Source: Cymodocea nodosa
Lineage: Eukaryota; Streptophyta; Magnoliopsida; Alismatales; Cymodoceaceae
Reading direction: 5' to 3'
DNA length: 64,000 bases
Assembly (NCBI GenBank): GCA_036874045.1
Contig: CM072345.1
Span: 3,931,501 to 3,995,500, forward strand
This document shows positions 1-11,090 of the stretch, in pieces (the first letter of the stretch is position 1; every line of letters starts with the position of its first letter). The notes below the pieces were generated by a model that searched no databases, was not told the DNA's origin, and saw only the letters and a program-made list of their open reading frames with translations. Made by a program: the position numbers and the translations under genes.

Positions 1-689
1 AAAATCTCTATCGATAGTAAATACTTCCATCACTACATGCAACACAATTACACCACTGAAAACTTAATCACTTACAATCCTACCTCCTCTCCCTATAGAA
101 TCGCAAGTCCAGAATTGCAAGATGATCTCCTCTTCAGCATACTGGCATCAACTCGAAACCAAGGCTAGAAGCTTTACGATCTCCTGAGATATAAGTTGGT
201 GTTTAGTGAAAATGGCTTCCCTTCCCGAGACGCGATCACTCCTCACAGTGGTTATTAGGCACCATGTTTGGCTCGAAATCGACCCGACATCAGGAAAGTA
301 TCCTCACAGACCTTCGATGGTTGGTGATTATGGAAATGTTGGTGATGTTGGTGAATTGTTGGTGATGGTGTGGATGCTTCAGTGAACTTCCGATGCTGCC
401 TGCAGTTAGCATGGTCTTCCACCTTTACACACACTGTCACGCACCGCCAACCATACTTTCTTCATTTTTTCTCCTCTTCTTTTATATTTCTTCAGTAGTA
501 ACTGCTTCTGCTTTAGATGATCAGTTGGATTTTCTTTATTCAAATCAACGATGGTGATTTCTTCTTCCTTCTACAAGTGAATTCCTACGTGATACATGCA
601 ATCGTGGTTTTCCTTTGAATGTCCTATTTCTATAACCGTTACAATGGCATATTAGAAAATAAATGGTCTGTAGAGTTACAAATAACTCA
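1..689. other. Unassigned flank, no gene recognised
   Basis: I recognise no gene or element here. About 100-440 is visibly richer in G and C than the rest of the window. It holds a 61-codon minus-strand frame (255-440) rich in His, Pro and Ser with no motif I know; it could be an exon remnant or chance. The stretch 440-680 is pyrimidine-rich and gives nothing. A half-site of the type found in the LTRs (taactcaacgga followed by ttcgttga) begins near 683, so the retroelement debris to the right may start there. Confidence 0.3.
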
Positions 690-2570
690 ACGGACTTGCT
701 TCGTTGATTTAACTATAAAACACGTGCAATAAAGAAATAAGCTGCTAACATAACGCATTACCTTAGTATGTATTCATATAACTCAACGCGTACAGTTATG
801 CTAACTTAACGAGTTAAACATGTGCATCTCACGTGATATACTAAAACATTTAAATTCAATACGTGCATAATTCTAACTTAACAAATTCAGATATTTTGGA
901 CACTTAAGAACCTAACTATCTGATGCCCAGATGCATTTCGGATAGTTAACAGATAACTTACCGAAAATCCACTTAAGTCATAAATGATGGTTTCAACACG
1001 TGTACTTCTGAAAATAATAAAATATTCTTTAAAACATAACTATCTGATACATTAAACATAACTCTCCGAAATAACAAAAAATTCGGATACTTAAGAATTT
1101 CACAGCTTGCAATTTACCGACAGTTTAGAAATGCACTAGATTAACATTAATTCTTTGAAATTATGCATATTCTTTCATTAAAGCATATAACATTGCAATT
1201 ATAACATAATGACTTAATTCTCATATGGTAAGCTAAATATTATGCAATTAACCAACATTTAACCGTTAATATTATGCACTTTTTCATTCTAAACACTTCC
1301 CCTATACTTAAATTTTTCTAGTCCCTTAGCAAACTAAGATCTAACTAGTTGGTCTTTCTAAAGTACTAGAATTAATTCTTCACTTAGTTTTTCTTTAGAA
1401 TACATAATTTAGATTACTATATAAATATTCTGTATTTTTCAGTAATCTATTTTAACTTTGCTTTCTCCTCTTCAACCTGCAAATATATTTAGAATATATG
1501 TAAATTACATACAAAATACATTAGCATCACATAAGTGTTAATTATATTATCATTTCTTTTTCTTTTTTTAGCATCTATCATCTTGAATTTTCCAATATGA
1601 TTTTCAGAATAAATTTCAAGTACATACAAATCAAAACACAATCCAATTCAATATGATTAAGACAAGTAGAATAAAGAATTGTATCTCAAATAAATAACTT
1701 CAAAAGTCTATTCTAGATTCATACTTCAGTAATTTTAGATAACAGAAAATATACTCGATTCAAAAGATATTTATATTTCACAAAACACTTGTATCTTTTT
1801 CGAACAATATATGCATATTTGTACTTTAAAAGTTAATTTGACAAGCTTGAATAATATAAGAGCTTTCTAGTGTACCCATGCATCGAGCTTTCAGTCAACA
1901 ATCCCAGATCTAATCAGGATCTTAGGTTGCCAGATTTAAAGAGTCCTTTTTCAGGTCAACAATCCTTACATACCTATCTACTCAAGTACAAAAGACTCGT
2001 GATCAAACAAGTCAATAAACTCTCAAAGTTTTTCTCTCTTTTTTTCTTTTTAACACAGTATATGTATGTATTTCATTAATACAGATGCAATAAAACACAA
2101 ATCTCATATAGTCCTACATCTATTATTTACTGAAAATATGAATCCATATCAATGAGCTCATACTTTTTCTATAGTTTAATAAGATTTACACATAAATCAT
2201 TCTACAAGTTTAATCAATCAAATTAAATGTATCATTGATCATATGTATTTCATTTAATCCAAAAATCAACATTTTAGCTCTTTTAGGATTTTAGATAATT
2301 TACTAAGTTTTAGTTAAGCATTTTCTTTTCAAAATCATGAAACTATTAAACTCATAAAATTCAGTAAAAACATAAGATACTATATCTAGATTTGTATGAA
2401 TAATAAAATTTGTAGCATCTTATATAAGATTATAAATATAACATTCAAGCAGTTACAGTTCTTAAAAATTTTACAGTTTCAATTATCGGAGAGTTACAAC
2501 AAATTCTTGTTTAAAAAATTTTCACTTTCCACAGATAGAACTTTTGCAGTACCATTCTAATTCCTCTAAT
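690..2570 (-). mobile_element. Old Sirevirus-type Ty1/copia fragment X (3' part)
   Basis: The reverse complement of about 1550-2330 aligns by eye with the noncoding stretch between pol and ORF3 of element A2 (about 33050-33800), including the run around 1860-2030 that matches 33330-33500. The reverse complement of about 700-1130 resembles the A-family LTR: G-box, the 'aactcgttaagtta' motif, and TTCGGATAGTTA-type half-sites near 935-1110. This makes it the 3' portion of a minus-strand relative of family A. It is broken and much more diverged than A1-A3, so it is the oldest copy of that lineage in the window. No coding part is recognisable in it. Confidence 0.6.
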
Positions 2571-2599
2571 TAACAAAATTACATGGTTGTTACTTTAAT

Positions 2600-2645
2600 T
2601 ACCTTCCCCCCATACCTACATTTTGCATTGTCCTCAATGTAAAAG
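2600..2645 (-). other. Ty3/gypsy (Athila/Tat-type) conserved noncoding motif
   Basis: Read on the minus strand, this holds ATTGAGGACAATG (2626-2638) followed about 15 bp later by a run of six G (2606-2611). From memory, an ATTGAGGACAATG then TTTAAGT-TGGGGG arrangement is typical of Athila/Tat elements just after pol. Its minus orientation agrees with the gypsy pieces to the right. A weaker echo (TTTAAGTATAGGGGAAG on the minus strand) lies near 1295-1312. I cannot assign it to a particular element. Confidence 0.45.
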
Positions 2646-2650
2646 ACTTT

Positions 2651-3069
2651 ACAGTAAATGTAGCAAGCATGTATATTGTTTTGTTGACTTGGCATCTAAC
2701 TCAACGAACTTAGTTGAAATGTAAATTCAGGATAAGTAATCAATTACATACATTGTCCTTTTGTATTTCCTTCAATATCTTCCGATTTTTGATTCTAAAA
2801 AACATCTCATTCACACATAAAATCAATATATATAACAAAATAACAACTTAACTTGTTAAATCAGTGTCTTGTGTGGAACCCAAGCTCCTATGCCTTTGGT
2901 GGCTCACAAGCAAGCCAGCTGGTTTCCCAGAACAGATACCAACAAACTAGATTGATATTTTGTTTTTCTTTTTTTTATAGAATAAAACTAAAACTAAAAC
3001 TAAAATTTTTCTTTTCAAAAAAAAAAAAAATGCAGAATACACACAACATTAAAAGCACAGAATCATAGT
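2651..3069. other. Spacer with nothing recognised
   Basis: Low-complexity AT-rich DNA. A slightly GC-richer patch at 2865-2945 codes nothing I know in any frame. There is an A-run at 3019-3030. Part of this may be the 3' untranslated trailer of the F-box pseudogene to its right. Confidence 0.3.
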
Positions 3070-4206
3070 TTAAAAACATGATTGAAAAGTAGTAACAAAT
3101 GGAATAAACGTGTTAGTCCATGCAAACTTTTTAGGCATAATTCTTCTTACTATTAATTCTGTTTTAATGCAATTTGCTTTCCTTTTTAGCTTGTAAACTT
3201 GTAGTATGTTATCAATACTAAATATAAGTGTATTACCATTAATGAAATGAAATGCAGAAAGGGATCCTCTTCTGTTCCAAGATAATGTAGATGTTTCTTT
3301 TTCTACATCTATTCCAATATATTCTTCTTCCCACTTTCATTCATTATGGTTTTTCATAATCCATATTTGAAATTTCTTCAATTCATCCCACCATCTTATC
3401 AGACATAAAGTAGGATCATCATATTCATTATACCACATTCCCAATTGAATTTGATCATATTTTGAAGATGGTGATTTAGCTATATATCACTAGGTATAGG
3501 TAATATTTCTATAAAATCATCATAACTGTCTATACTTACTATGTATAAATCATATCTAAATGCAACTGATATATCTATGACTAGATATATATATCCATCA
3601 AGTATGACATGCATGTTGTTAATTAATGATTTCTATCCTAGATATATCATAGTATTTTCAGTCCAAGATCTATTCAGAAAATTATACACACTTAAGCATA
3701 AATCTTCATCTCAAATTCTAGTTGGTCTCCAATAATATAATTTTTCAGGAATGGTCAAATTTTTATCAGAAAATATTAAAGTTAACCCACAATTTTTAGT
3801 TGGTACTTCATATCTATTAGGCATTCCTATATTCCATTCTTCTCTTGTGATAGGATTTCTAATCAAAATGTTGGGTTACAGAATTGCATACCTTGGTTTG
3901 GTTCTGTATATAATTAATCATTCATCCATCTCCATAATATGGTCTATTCCTTCTAATGTATTGGGTGAAATTCCAATAGTTTCTTCCATATTCAAATATT
4001 CATAGCAGATTGAACTACGATTAAATGACTTCCATAAAAATCCATCTCTAATCTTAGTCATTTTTGCAGCTTGTAGTCCATGAAAATATTTTTCTCTAAC
4101 AGTTTTTGATTTCCTTTGATACACAACACAATCTACACAGATCTTTAGCTGACAAGTTACTTAGTACTTCCCTTAGTGCATCTAGTGGTAATTTCATCAA
4201 TTCCAT
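3070..4206 (-). pseudogene. Decayed F-box protein gene with F-box-associated region
   Basis: The minus-strand frame from the ATG at 4204-4206 opens MELMKLPLDALREVLSNLSA, then KDLCRLCCVSKE: a good F-box (LP-DxLxEVLSxLxAKDLxRLxxVSK), the helix pair that binds SKP1 in SCF ubiquitin ligases. Pieces further on look like the plant F-box-associated region (IRNPITREEWNIGMPNRY; SLSAFHFINGNTLIFSIDN). The last piece ends with a stop at 3070-3072. The full span equals about 378 codons, a usual size for this family. The frame shifts soon after the F-box (about 4100) and has several internal stops downstream, so it is a pseudogene. It starts only about 13 bp from sequence shared by both gypsy copies, so it may have been captured by, or hit by, that element. 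The substrate is unknown. Confidence 0.72.
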
Positions 4207-4211
4207 CTATT

Positions 4212-4417
4212 GTGATTTTGTATAACATAAACAACAATTAACATAGCTACTTCACACCATCGTGGAGTTAGGTCATAATTCAACGGACTAAGTTCATTGA
4301 GTTAAGTAATAACTCTACGATACTACTAACTATAATTAAACTTACATTTTTTTTTCTTTTTTATACTTTTCTACTTACTATATTATACATAGTTACTTCA
4401 GTTATACTATTTCATTT
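4212..4417 (-). other. E1 post-gag spacer with half-site motifs
   Basis: AT-rich noncoding DNA shared with E2 (39335-39540). It contains inverted motifs of the window-wide type (ttcaacggac, ttcattgagtta, about 4277-4303). No coding capacity is seen. Confidence 0.45.
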
Positions 4418-5761
4418 AGCTACCCTCCTAAAAGAGGTATCAATTTCATTAACAGTTCTGTTGATAGGATTAGGTATTGCTTGCATTAGCAATCCTCCAG
4501 TAGGTCTAACTTCCATTGATTCTTTTTGTCTAGGGGGTATATTTCTATTTATATTTTGATTTTGAATTGCAGCATTTCCAAATACAAGATCTAAACGATT
4601 GTTTAATTGTTGGATTATCTTTTCTAATTTCTCTATTTTAGATCCTTGTTCAATTAAAGCTTCATAACTTATATTTTTGTCATTTATATTTTCTCCTCCC
4701 TGGAAATTGTTGTTTCTCCAAGATAAATTTGGGTGATTTCTCCAATTAGGGTTATAAGAATTTTCGAAGTTATCTTTCTAGTTTCTAGCATAAATAATAT
4801 CTAAATCATTAACATTTGCATTCTTTTCTGCTAGCTTTTGATTTAATGATAACTCTTCTATTTTCTTTGTTAATTTAGTTAATTTAACTTCAAGCATAGT
4901 GTTTGAATCTATTTCATGCATTCCCCTTGGCAATATTCTTTTATCTATAATAGCTTCAACTGAGTTTTCCCATTGTGCAGTTCTTTTTGCAAAGTTTTCT
5001 AAATATGCCCATGCTTCTTCACTACACAATTTTTAAAGTCCATTCTGACAAGTAGATTCTAATAAAGATTTTGTTGAAACATCTATGCCTTCATAAATTA
5101 TACCTATTAACTGTGCTTTACTCATTGCATGATGTGGACATTGAGTCAGTAAATCTTTAAATCTTTCAAAATATTTCTAGAATGATTCTCCCTGTTTTTG
5201 GCTACACATTAATATTTCCTTCTTCTTTTTAATCATTTGATGTGTTGGATAATATTTTTCTAGAAAAACAAAGCAAAATTCAGTCCATGCAGAAATTGAA
5301 TCAAGCGATAGAGTATATAACCATCTCTTAGCTGTGTCTTTTAAAGCAAAAGGGATATATCTAAGTTTAATAGCATCAATACTCATGTTCGGCATTTTCA
5401 TCATTTGACAAACTTCGTTAAATTCTCTAAGGAAATAATAGGCATCCTCTCTTTCTAATCCATGAAATTGTGGCAATTGACAAATATAATTAGATTTCAG
5501 TTCAAGCCTATCTCCCTCAAAGTTTGGCAATTGAATACATGAAGGTTCATCAACTAATTCAAGATACAGAATTTTCCCTAATGGTTTCTCTACTAGAGCA
5601 GCCATATCTTTGTTCTCTTTTAAACAAAGGTTAGCTACACCCCTAAGGATTTCATTAAAGTCTAATTCAGAAAATATTTCAGTACGTCTTTGTGTTGAAT
5701 AATCTTGTGTAGGTGTTCTTACTAATCGTTTAGTGTTAGGAGAACAAATCCATGTGCTCAT
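4418..5761 (-). pseudogene. E1 gag (capsid) remnant
   Basis: The longest intact frame (194 codons, 5177-5761) starts MSTWICSPNTKRL and contains ALKDTAKRWLYTL followed by FLEKYYPTHQ, the retrotransposon gag/capsid signature of Athila-like elements, in which such proteins package element RNA into virus-like particles. A second frame to the left (4778-5029) is Leu/Lys/Glu-rich with a predicted coiled coil. It is followed by an NPNWRNHPN motif typical of the gag C-terminus in this lineage. The remnant is broken. The matching region in E2 is 39550-40880. Confidence 0.75.
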
Positions 5762-5875
5762 AAATTCTTAACATAAAGTAAAATAGCAGAAGATTAATTA
5801 CATACCAGTTTGAAGCTTTATATTCAATAAATAGTTGTTGACAGATGAAGTTGAATCAATTGCTTCTCCTTCTAG

Positions 5876-5905
5876 TTCCCCAACGAATTTCCTTTTCTTC
5901 CCCAA
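5876..5905 (-). other. Possible degenerate primer-binding site of the gypsy LTR
   Basis: Just outside the inferred LTR end, the minus strand reads TTCGTTGGGGAACTAGA. This resembles the GTTGCCGGGGAAC core that follows the LTR in Athila elements. The match is partial; its support is mainly position, between an LTR-like TG..CA block and gag. Confidence 0.35.
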
Positions 5906-5906
5906 G

Positions 5907-6745
5907 TGTTGGTAACTCGTAAATAACATTCTGTTCTATATTTACAATGCACGTTCATAAAGCAAATGAATCTTGTTGTAATAACGTGTCTTGTAACGTG
6001 TAGTGTGGTTCCTATTTTTATGGGTACGTGTGTCACTTCTAATTTCAAATTTTAATAATCGCTAAACCCACAAAGTTTCATTCGTGGCTAAAAGAATAAC
6101 CATTTAGCTTAATCCACGAAGTAACCTCATTGAGTTACAGTTGTAACTCAACGGACTAGCTTCAGTTATTATTGCTAACTCCACGGACTAACTTCGTTGA
6201 GTTACAAATAGCTCAACGGAGTGACCTTATATTATATTATTGACCTCGTGGAGTTAAGGTTAACTCAACGAACTTACTTCGTTGAGTTAACACTTAGCAA
6301 CTTCTAAAAACTTACTTCTCATATTAACTTATATATTTTTCTCTCCTGCATTCTGTTAACTTGAATAAAGTTAAATACATATCATTAATGAAGTGTTCTA
6401 ATTTAAAACTCATTTGAATCTAAAAATTATATAAATATTTAACTTATAGTTCATTACATGTTATGCAGAATTTATATTTTACTTTGCAGCATGCATATAT
6501 TTTCAGGCATTAACTAGTTATCTTGCATTTAATCCTGTCATTTAGCAAATTTGTATATATTTTAAACAATCTTGCATCTTGTTCAAACAATTATATAATA
6601 TTCAAGATAATTCATCCATTTCATCATTCTCAAACATAAATGTAAATACATCTAAAAAAAACATACATTCATTTATATGGATAGTTTATATTACAATCAA
6701 TCAGATATTTTTCATACAAATATATACAAGTAGACGAACAATACA
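5907..6745 (-). repeat. Probable LTR of E1 (about 839 bp)
   Basis: On the element strand it begins TGTATTGTTCGTC directly after a purine-rich tract (AGGAGAAAAGATTAAA) that follows ORF3, and ends ACGAGTTACCAACA before a primer-site-like stretch and gag. The terminal TGT..ACA fits an LTR. The matching block in E2 is 41028-41923. It contains several TTCGTTGAGTTA half-sites. No second LTR of the same element is present for dating, so the boundaries are inferred from structure. Confidence 0.5.
6261..6289. repeat. Perfect 12-bp-arm palindrome in the E1 LTR
   Basis: TAACTCAACGAA at 6261-6272 and its exact reverse complement TTCGTTGAGTTA at 6278-6289, separated by 5 bp. Another TTCGTTGAGTTA is at 6193-6204. 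It belongs to the half-site class found across all the element families of this window. Confidence 0.85.
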
Positions 6746-6747
6746 AT

Positions 6748-8991
6748 TTAATCTTTTCTCCTAAGTTCATCTACTTCCTTTTGGAGTTTTTCTAATTGTT
6801 GCTCTAATTGGTTTATCCTATCTACAACTCGTATAATTCCTCCAAAAAGGTTCAGCAATCTCTGCAGCATAATAATTTTTGTATTCTTTCATTGAAATGG
6901 CTTTAGATCTTATCCTTTTGGATGCCCATTTCGTGAAATCAATATAGTCCACCATCAACAGTGGAATCAGATCTCCATAATATAATTTCTTTTTCACTAT
7001 TCTCAGCTTGGAGATAAAAATTGCAGACCAATTTATCTAAATTCTGTTCACAACTGCATATGTGACCCATTTGACAAATTGACTCAGTTCTATATCATGA
7101 CCTTGTCGTTGGTAGACATTCTTAATCAAAATGTTAGCTATCATGTGTGCTTTACCATTTAATTGCTTCAATCTATTTAATAATGGCACACCAAGATTGA
7201 TAGCTAAACAATCCTTTATGATCTATTCTATCCACTCGACTGCAGTTGTGCTTTCCAAAATTTCTAGTCCATTCTTTAATCCTAAAATGTTGTGGAGAAG
7301 CTCTGGTGTTATCTATACATCAGCTTACTCCATGTTGGAAATTAATCCTCTTTCTCCTTCTCTTAAGTTTGCATAAAAATAGGACACTAGATTCTCATAT
7401 ACTGCATGTCCTCTTTCTTGAGAAATAAACTGCAGTAGACCTTGGAACTCAAATAAATCCTTAATTTCTTGCATACCGTCCCAATTTACTGGTCTACTGT
7501 AAATGATATCATAACCCCTAATCTCTTGGTATTTATTATATGCTTCTTGACTCCAAAAGTGTACTTCATTCAAAACTATTGTTTCAGTCGGGTCAGGAAT
7601 GTGAATTTGTTGCTCTAGAGGTGTTTGTTCTTGAACTTCCTCTTGCATGTGTTGAACTTGAACTTGCTGAAGATGCTCTAAAGATTCCTGCATTTTTGCT
7701 TTTGCTTTTGACTGTGGTGGTGAGCCAGTAGAACTCTCCACTCTGTCTTGAATTCTGTCCAAAATTTGCTGAAGAGTTCTTTGCTCTTTAATGGAATCTG
7801 TCGAGTCATCTCTTTCCATATATAATTGTTCAGCTTCTTGTTCATTATCTTCTTTTTCTTCTTACTCTTGACTACCAATCTGCAATATCACTGTTCATTT
7901 TGATTCTGTGGTAGATTGGGATGGAGTTACGAGCAAATTAGCTTCTACCCTAATTTCTATTTCTTCTTCTTGTACTGGTTGTAGACTAGTTTCAACATGT
8001 TTCTCTTCTTCTCTTTGCTCTTGCTGCTGCTGCTCTTGCTCCTCCTCAGAATTGAATAGTAGGTTTACAAAACTCAGCTCTACAGGCCCTATTGATATTT
8101 GCATCTTAGATTTAATCTCTTCTTGATGTTCAGGCACTATCTCTTTTCCTTTCCTTCTTCTGATTAATTGTGCATGGTCTTCCTCTTCTTCTTTTGAGAT
8201 TAAATCTATAAAAATAGGCTCTATAGGCATTTGAGCCATAAGTACTAGCTCTTCCTGTTTAACTTTTTCCATAATTACTGGTCTCGAAGGACCAGCTTCA
8301 GCTCCTCTTGTAGTAGGTCTGGCAGTAGCTTCTTGATGCTATTCTACTTTAATTTTATATTGGGCTTTCAACTTTTCTACAGCCCTCTTTTTGCACCGTG
8401 CATCAAACACCATATGTGCTCTACTGCCAACTCTTCTGGTTCTCCTTGGTCTTTTCCTATTTGAACCAGTTCTTGAAATTCTCTTTTTTTTTCCTAAGTA
8501 GAAGGCCCCAAAATTGATGCTCTTTCTAACGGCCTTAGTGGTGGAACTAAAGGTTCTGGCTACTGTTCCTCAGGAACAGATCTTTCAGTAGTTAGCTCCT
8601 CTTGTTCTTCAGTTTCCAGTTCTTCATTTTCTTTCCTTTGTTGCTCCCAGATTGCCCACTGAGCTTGTCTACCTATGCATCTTTTGAACTAGAGGCGGGA
8701 CTTACGTTGGATTAGTTCTAGGGCAACTTTGTTATTTGGCCTGATTTTTCTCTCTCTACTTACAGCAACTTCCATAGCAACTTTGATTCTAGTTTCCATA
8801 ATCTGAGGTATTTGTATACCCAAATCTACTAACACTTTTCTCTAGTAGAAAAGGTCAGATTCTACCTTTTGTAACTCTTTTTCCCTTGTCGTATTCCTGA
8901 TTTTTTGCCTTGTGTGACATTCCACCGAATCTTTGAGAAATTCTGACATGTCAACTGCATTTTCCCAGAACTCGGGTGTCATCTTCCTCAT
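6748..8991 (-). pseudogene. E1 ORF3: plant-transposon-domain protein, homologous to Sirevirus ORF3
   Basis: The span begins with an ATG at 8989-8991 (MRKMTPEFWEN) and ends against the purine tract of the LTR. It is about 2.24 kb and broken several times. The N-terminal third is charged (a TRQKIRNTTREKELQKVE-type helix). The middle is Glu/Gln-rich and likely disordered. The C-terminal part (about 7600-6750) carries DLFEFQGLLQF, SYFYANLREGE, KLYYGDLIPLL and RSKAISMKEYKNY. The same order of motifs occurs in ORF3 of the Ty1/copia elements A1-A3. The FYANL stretch recalls the 'putative plant transposon protein' family of Athila-type elements. No signal peptide or membrane segment is evident, so I do not call it an envelope. 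Its function is unknown. Confidence 0.65.
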
Positions 8992-9084
8992 CGTGGAGTT
9001 ACACAATGGAACGGAATCGCTCTGATCTCTACTATTCTAAGTTCTAAATGATTCTATGGATAATGCCCCCAAACCCTAAGTTTA

Positions 9085-9320
9085 GTATAAATAAGTCCTA
9101 AGTTTAGGTAGGTAATCAGGTCACTTCCCACGCAAAACTCTCACCCTCTCATCCGTGGAATTACGGTTAACTCCACGGATTTAGTCCATGAACTTAACTA
9201 CAGTACTCCATTGAGTTAGAGTTAACTCAACAGGGTAAATTCGTTAACTTATCCTAAACTCAACGGAGTAAGTTCGTTGAGTTAAGTGTAACTCAACGGA
9301 CTTCCTATAAAGTTATATCT
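9085..9320 (-). promoter_or_regulatory. Half-site array and TATA-like box upstream of E1 ORF3
   Basis: On the minus strand a TTATTTATACTAAAC stretch (about 9083-9097) lies about 95-105 bp before the ORF3 ATG. Upstream, 9150-9300 is packed with inverted half-sites. The clearest pair is TTCGTTGAGTTA (9273-9284) and TAACTCAACGGA (9289-9300), with a 4-bp gap and one mismatch. E2 keeps both the TATA-like stretch (about 43279-43295) and the array (43365-43505). Position and conservation suggest a private promoter for ORF3; this is inference. Confidence 0.5.
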
Positions 9321-9724
9321 AATAAAAATGCATATAATAATAATTTTTACTTCGATCAAGATCGAAGAATTTCTGGTCTAGCCGATCTTAATTTTCCAAC
9401 ATTTTAAAATTTTTTAGTCAAACCATTATATTCCTCGATTGAACCTAAATTAAATATTTTCTTTCTTTTTTTTTCTTTTTTTCTTTGTCGGTTGAATCGA
9501 TACTATACTTCGGTAACTCCGACATTAAACTAAATATAATATATATATGTTTTTATGTTTTTGTGTTTCAGTTAGACCGATGGATCCTAGTAGTTGAACC
9601 GCAACAATTTTTTTCTTTTTAAAATATGTTTCTATAAAACTGATAATTCCTTTCAGTTTAATCGTGATTATATTTAAATAAGGTTATATATATATATATA
9701 TATATATACTTAGAAAATTTCTTA
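9321..9724 (-). other. E1 noncoding spacer after pol
   Basis: A noncoding spacer between integrase and ORF3. It holds weaker inverted motifs (tcgatcaagatcga near 9354; cggttgaatcgat near 9489) and a simple (TA)n tract at about 9684-9708. No gene is seen. Confidence 0.5.
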
Positions 9725-11090
9725 CTAAGTGAAGCTCAAGTAATCCTCTACTCTTACTTCTTCTACAATTCCAAAGGAACTTTTTGGTATTTTCAAAATA
9801 GGACTAAGTCTTTGTCCATTTACTTTAAATATATTCTAATTTTTAGGATTTTCAATTTCAATAGCTCCGTAGGGATAAATATTTCAAACTATGTATGGTC
9901 CTGCCCATCTAGATCTTAATTTTCCTAAATGATTATGGAGTCTAGTCATGTAAAGATATACTTCTTGTCCTATTTCAAAGGTTTTTGGAATAATTTTCCT
10001 ATCATGCCAAAACTTCATTTTCTCTTACAATTTTTGAATAAGCTTCATTCTTAAATTCTTCTAATTCAATCAATTATATTTTTCTATTCTCAACAACTTG
10101 ATTTAAATTAGTGTTCAGAGTTTTTAATGCCCAATAAGCTTTATGTTCAATTTCAATTGGTAAATGACAACTTTTTCCATATACTAGCCTAAAAGGTGAC
10201 ATACCTACGCTTGTCTTATAAGCAGTTCTATTAGCCCAAAGTGCATCTATCAATCTATTAGTCCAATCTGTTCTAGTAGGATTTACTACTTTTTCTAAGA
10301 TTAACTTAATTTGTTTGTTTGCACTTTCTACTTGTCCACTTGTTTGCGGATGATATGATGTTGCAATTTTGTGGTTTACTCCATATTTCTTCATTAAGGC
10401 TTCAAAACTTCTATTACAGAAATGAGTTCCTCTATCACTGATAATTTAGGTATTCCAAATCTGGCAATTATATTGGTTCTTATAAAATGTATTACCACTT
10501 TGTTGTCATTAGTTTTTGTAGGAATAGCTTTTATCCATTTAAATACATAATCCACCCCCAACAATATATAATTAAATTGATTAGACATAGGAAATGGACC
10601 TATAAAATCTATTCCCCACACATCAAAGATTTCAACCTCAACAATAGGATTAAGAGTCAGCATATTTCTCTTTGATATTCTTCCTATTTGTTGACATTTT
10701 TAATAACTTAAGCAATATTTATGAGCATCTTTGAATAGTGTTGGCTAATAAAATCCACATTGCAGAATTTTAATAGCAGTTTTCTTTGAACCAAAATGCC
10801 CTCTACATGTTTGATCATGGTAGAAAGACAATATGCACTGATATTCAGTTTCTAGAACACACCTCCTTAAAACCAGATCAGGACATTTCTTAAATAAGTA
10901 TGGGTCTTCCCAATAGTAATATTTTACTCTTGAAAAGAACAATTTCTTATGTTGTCTATTCCAATCCTTAGGTGTTAAACCAGTAATTAAGTAATTAACT
11001 ATGTCTACATACCAAGGCATCGTGTTGATGGTCATTAATTGTTCATCAGGAAAATTATCCTTAATTTCAATATTTGATTTTTCTATTTAT
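9725..11090 (-). pseudogene. E1 integrase region
   Basis: Ty3/gypsy integrase, which inserts the element cDNA into the chromosome. The zinc-binding part lies at about 11035-10745 (FYHDQTCRGHFG, the H..GHFG pattern). The catalytic core includes VWGIDFIGPFPMS at about 10620 and [15 protein letters not shown] at about 10340, the latter ending at the expected Glu-containing helix. A C-terminal piece (9725-10070) ends with a motif like VNGQRLSPILK. No chromodomain is seen. The region is broken. Confidence 0.8.

Noticed and set aside
7540-8126. Plus-strand frames rich in Cys/Ser/Leu opposite gypsy ORF3
   Set aside because: They are antisense shadows of the Glu/Gln-rich minus-strand ORF3.
9684-9708. 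(TA)n tract as a replication origin or regulatory site
   Set aside because: A simple repeat in a noncoding spacer, not conserved in E2.
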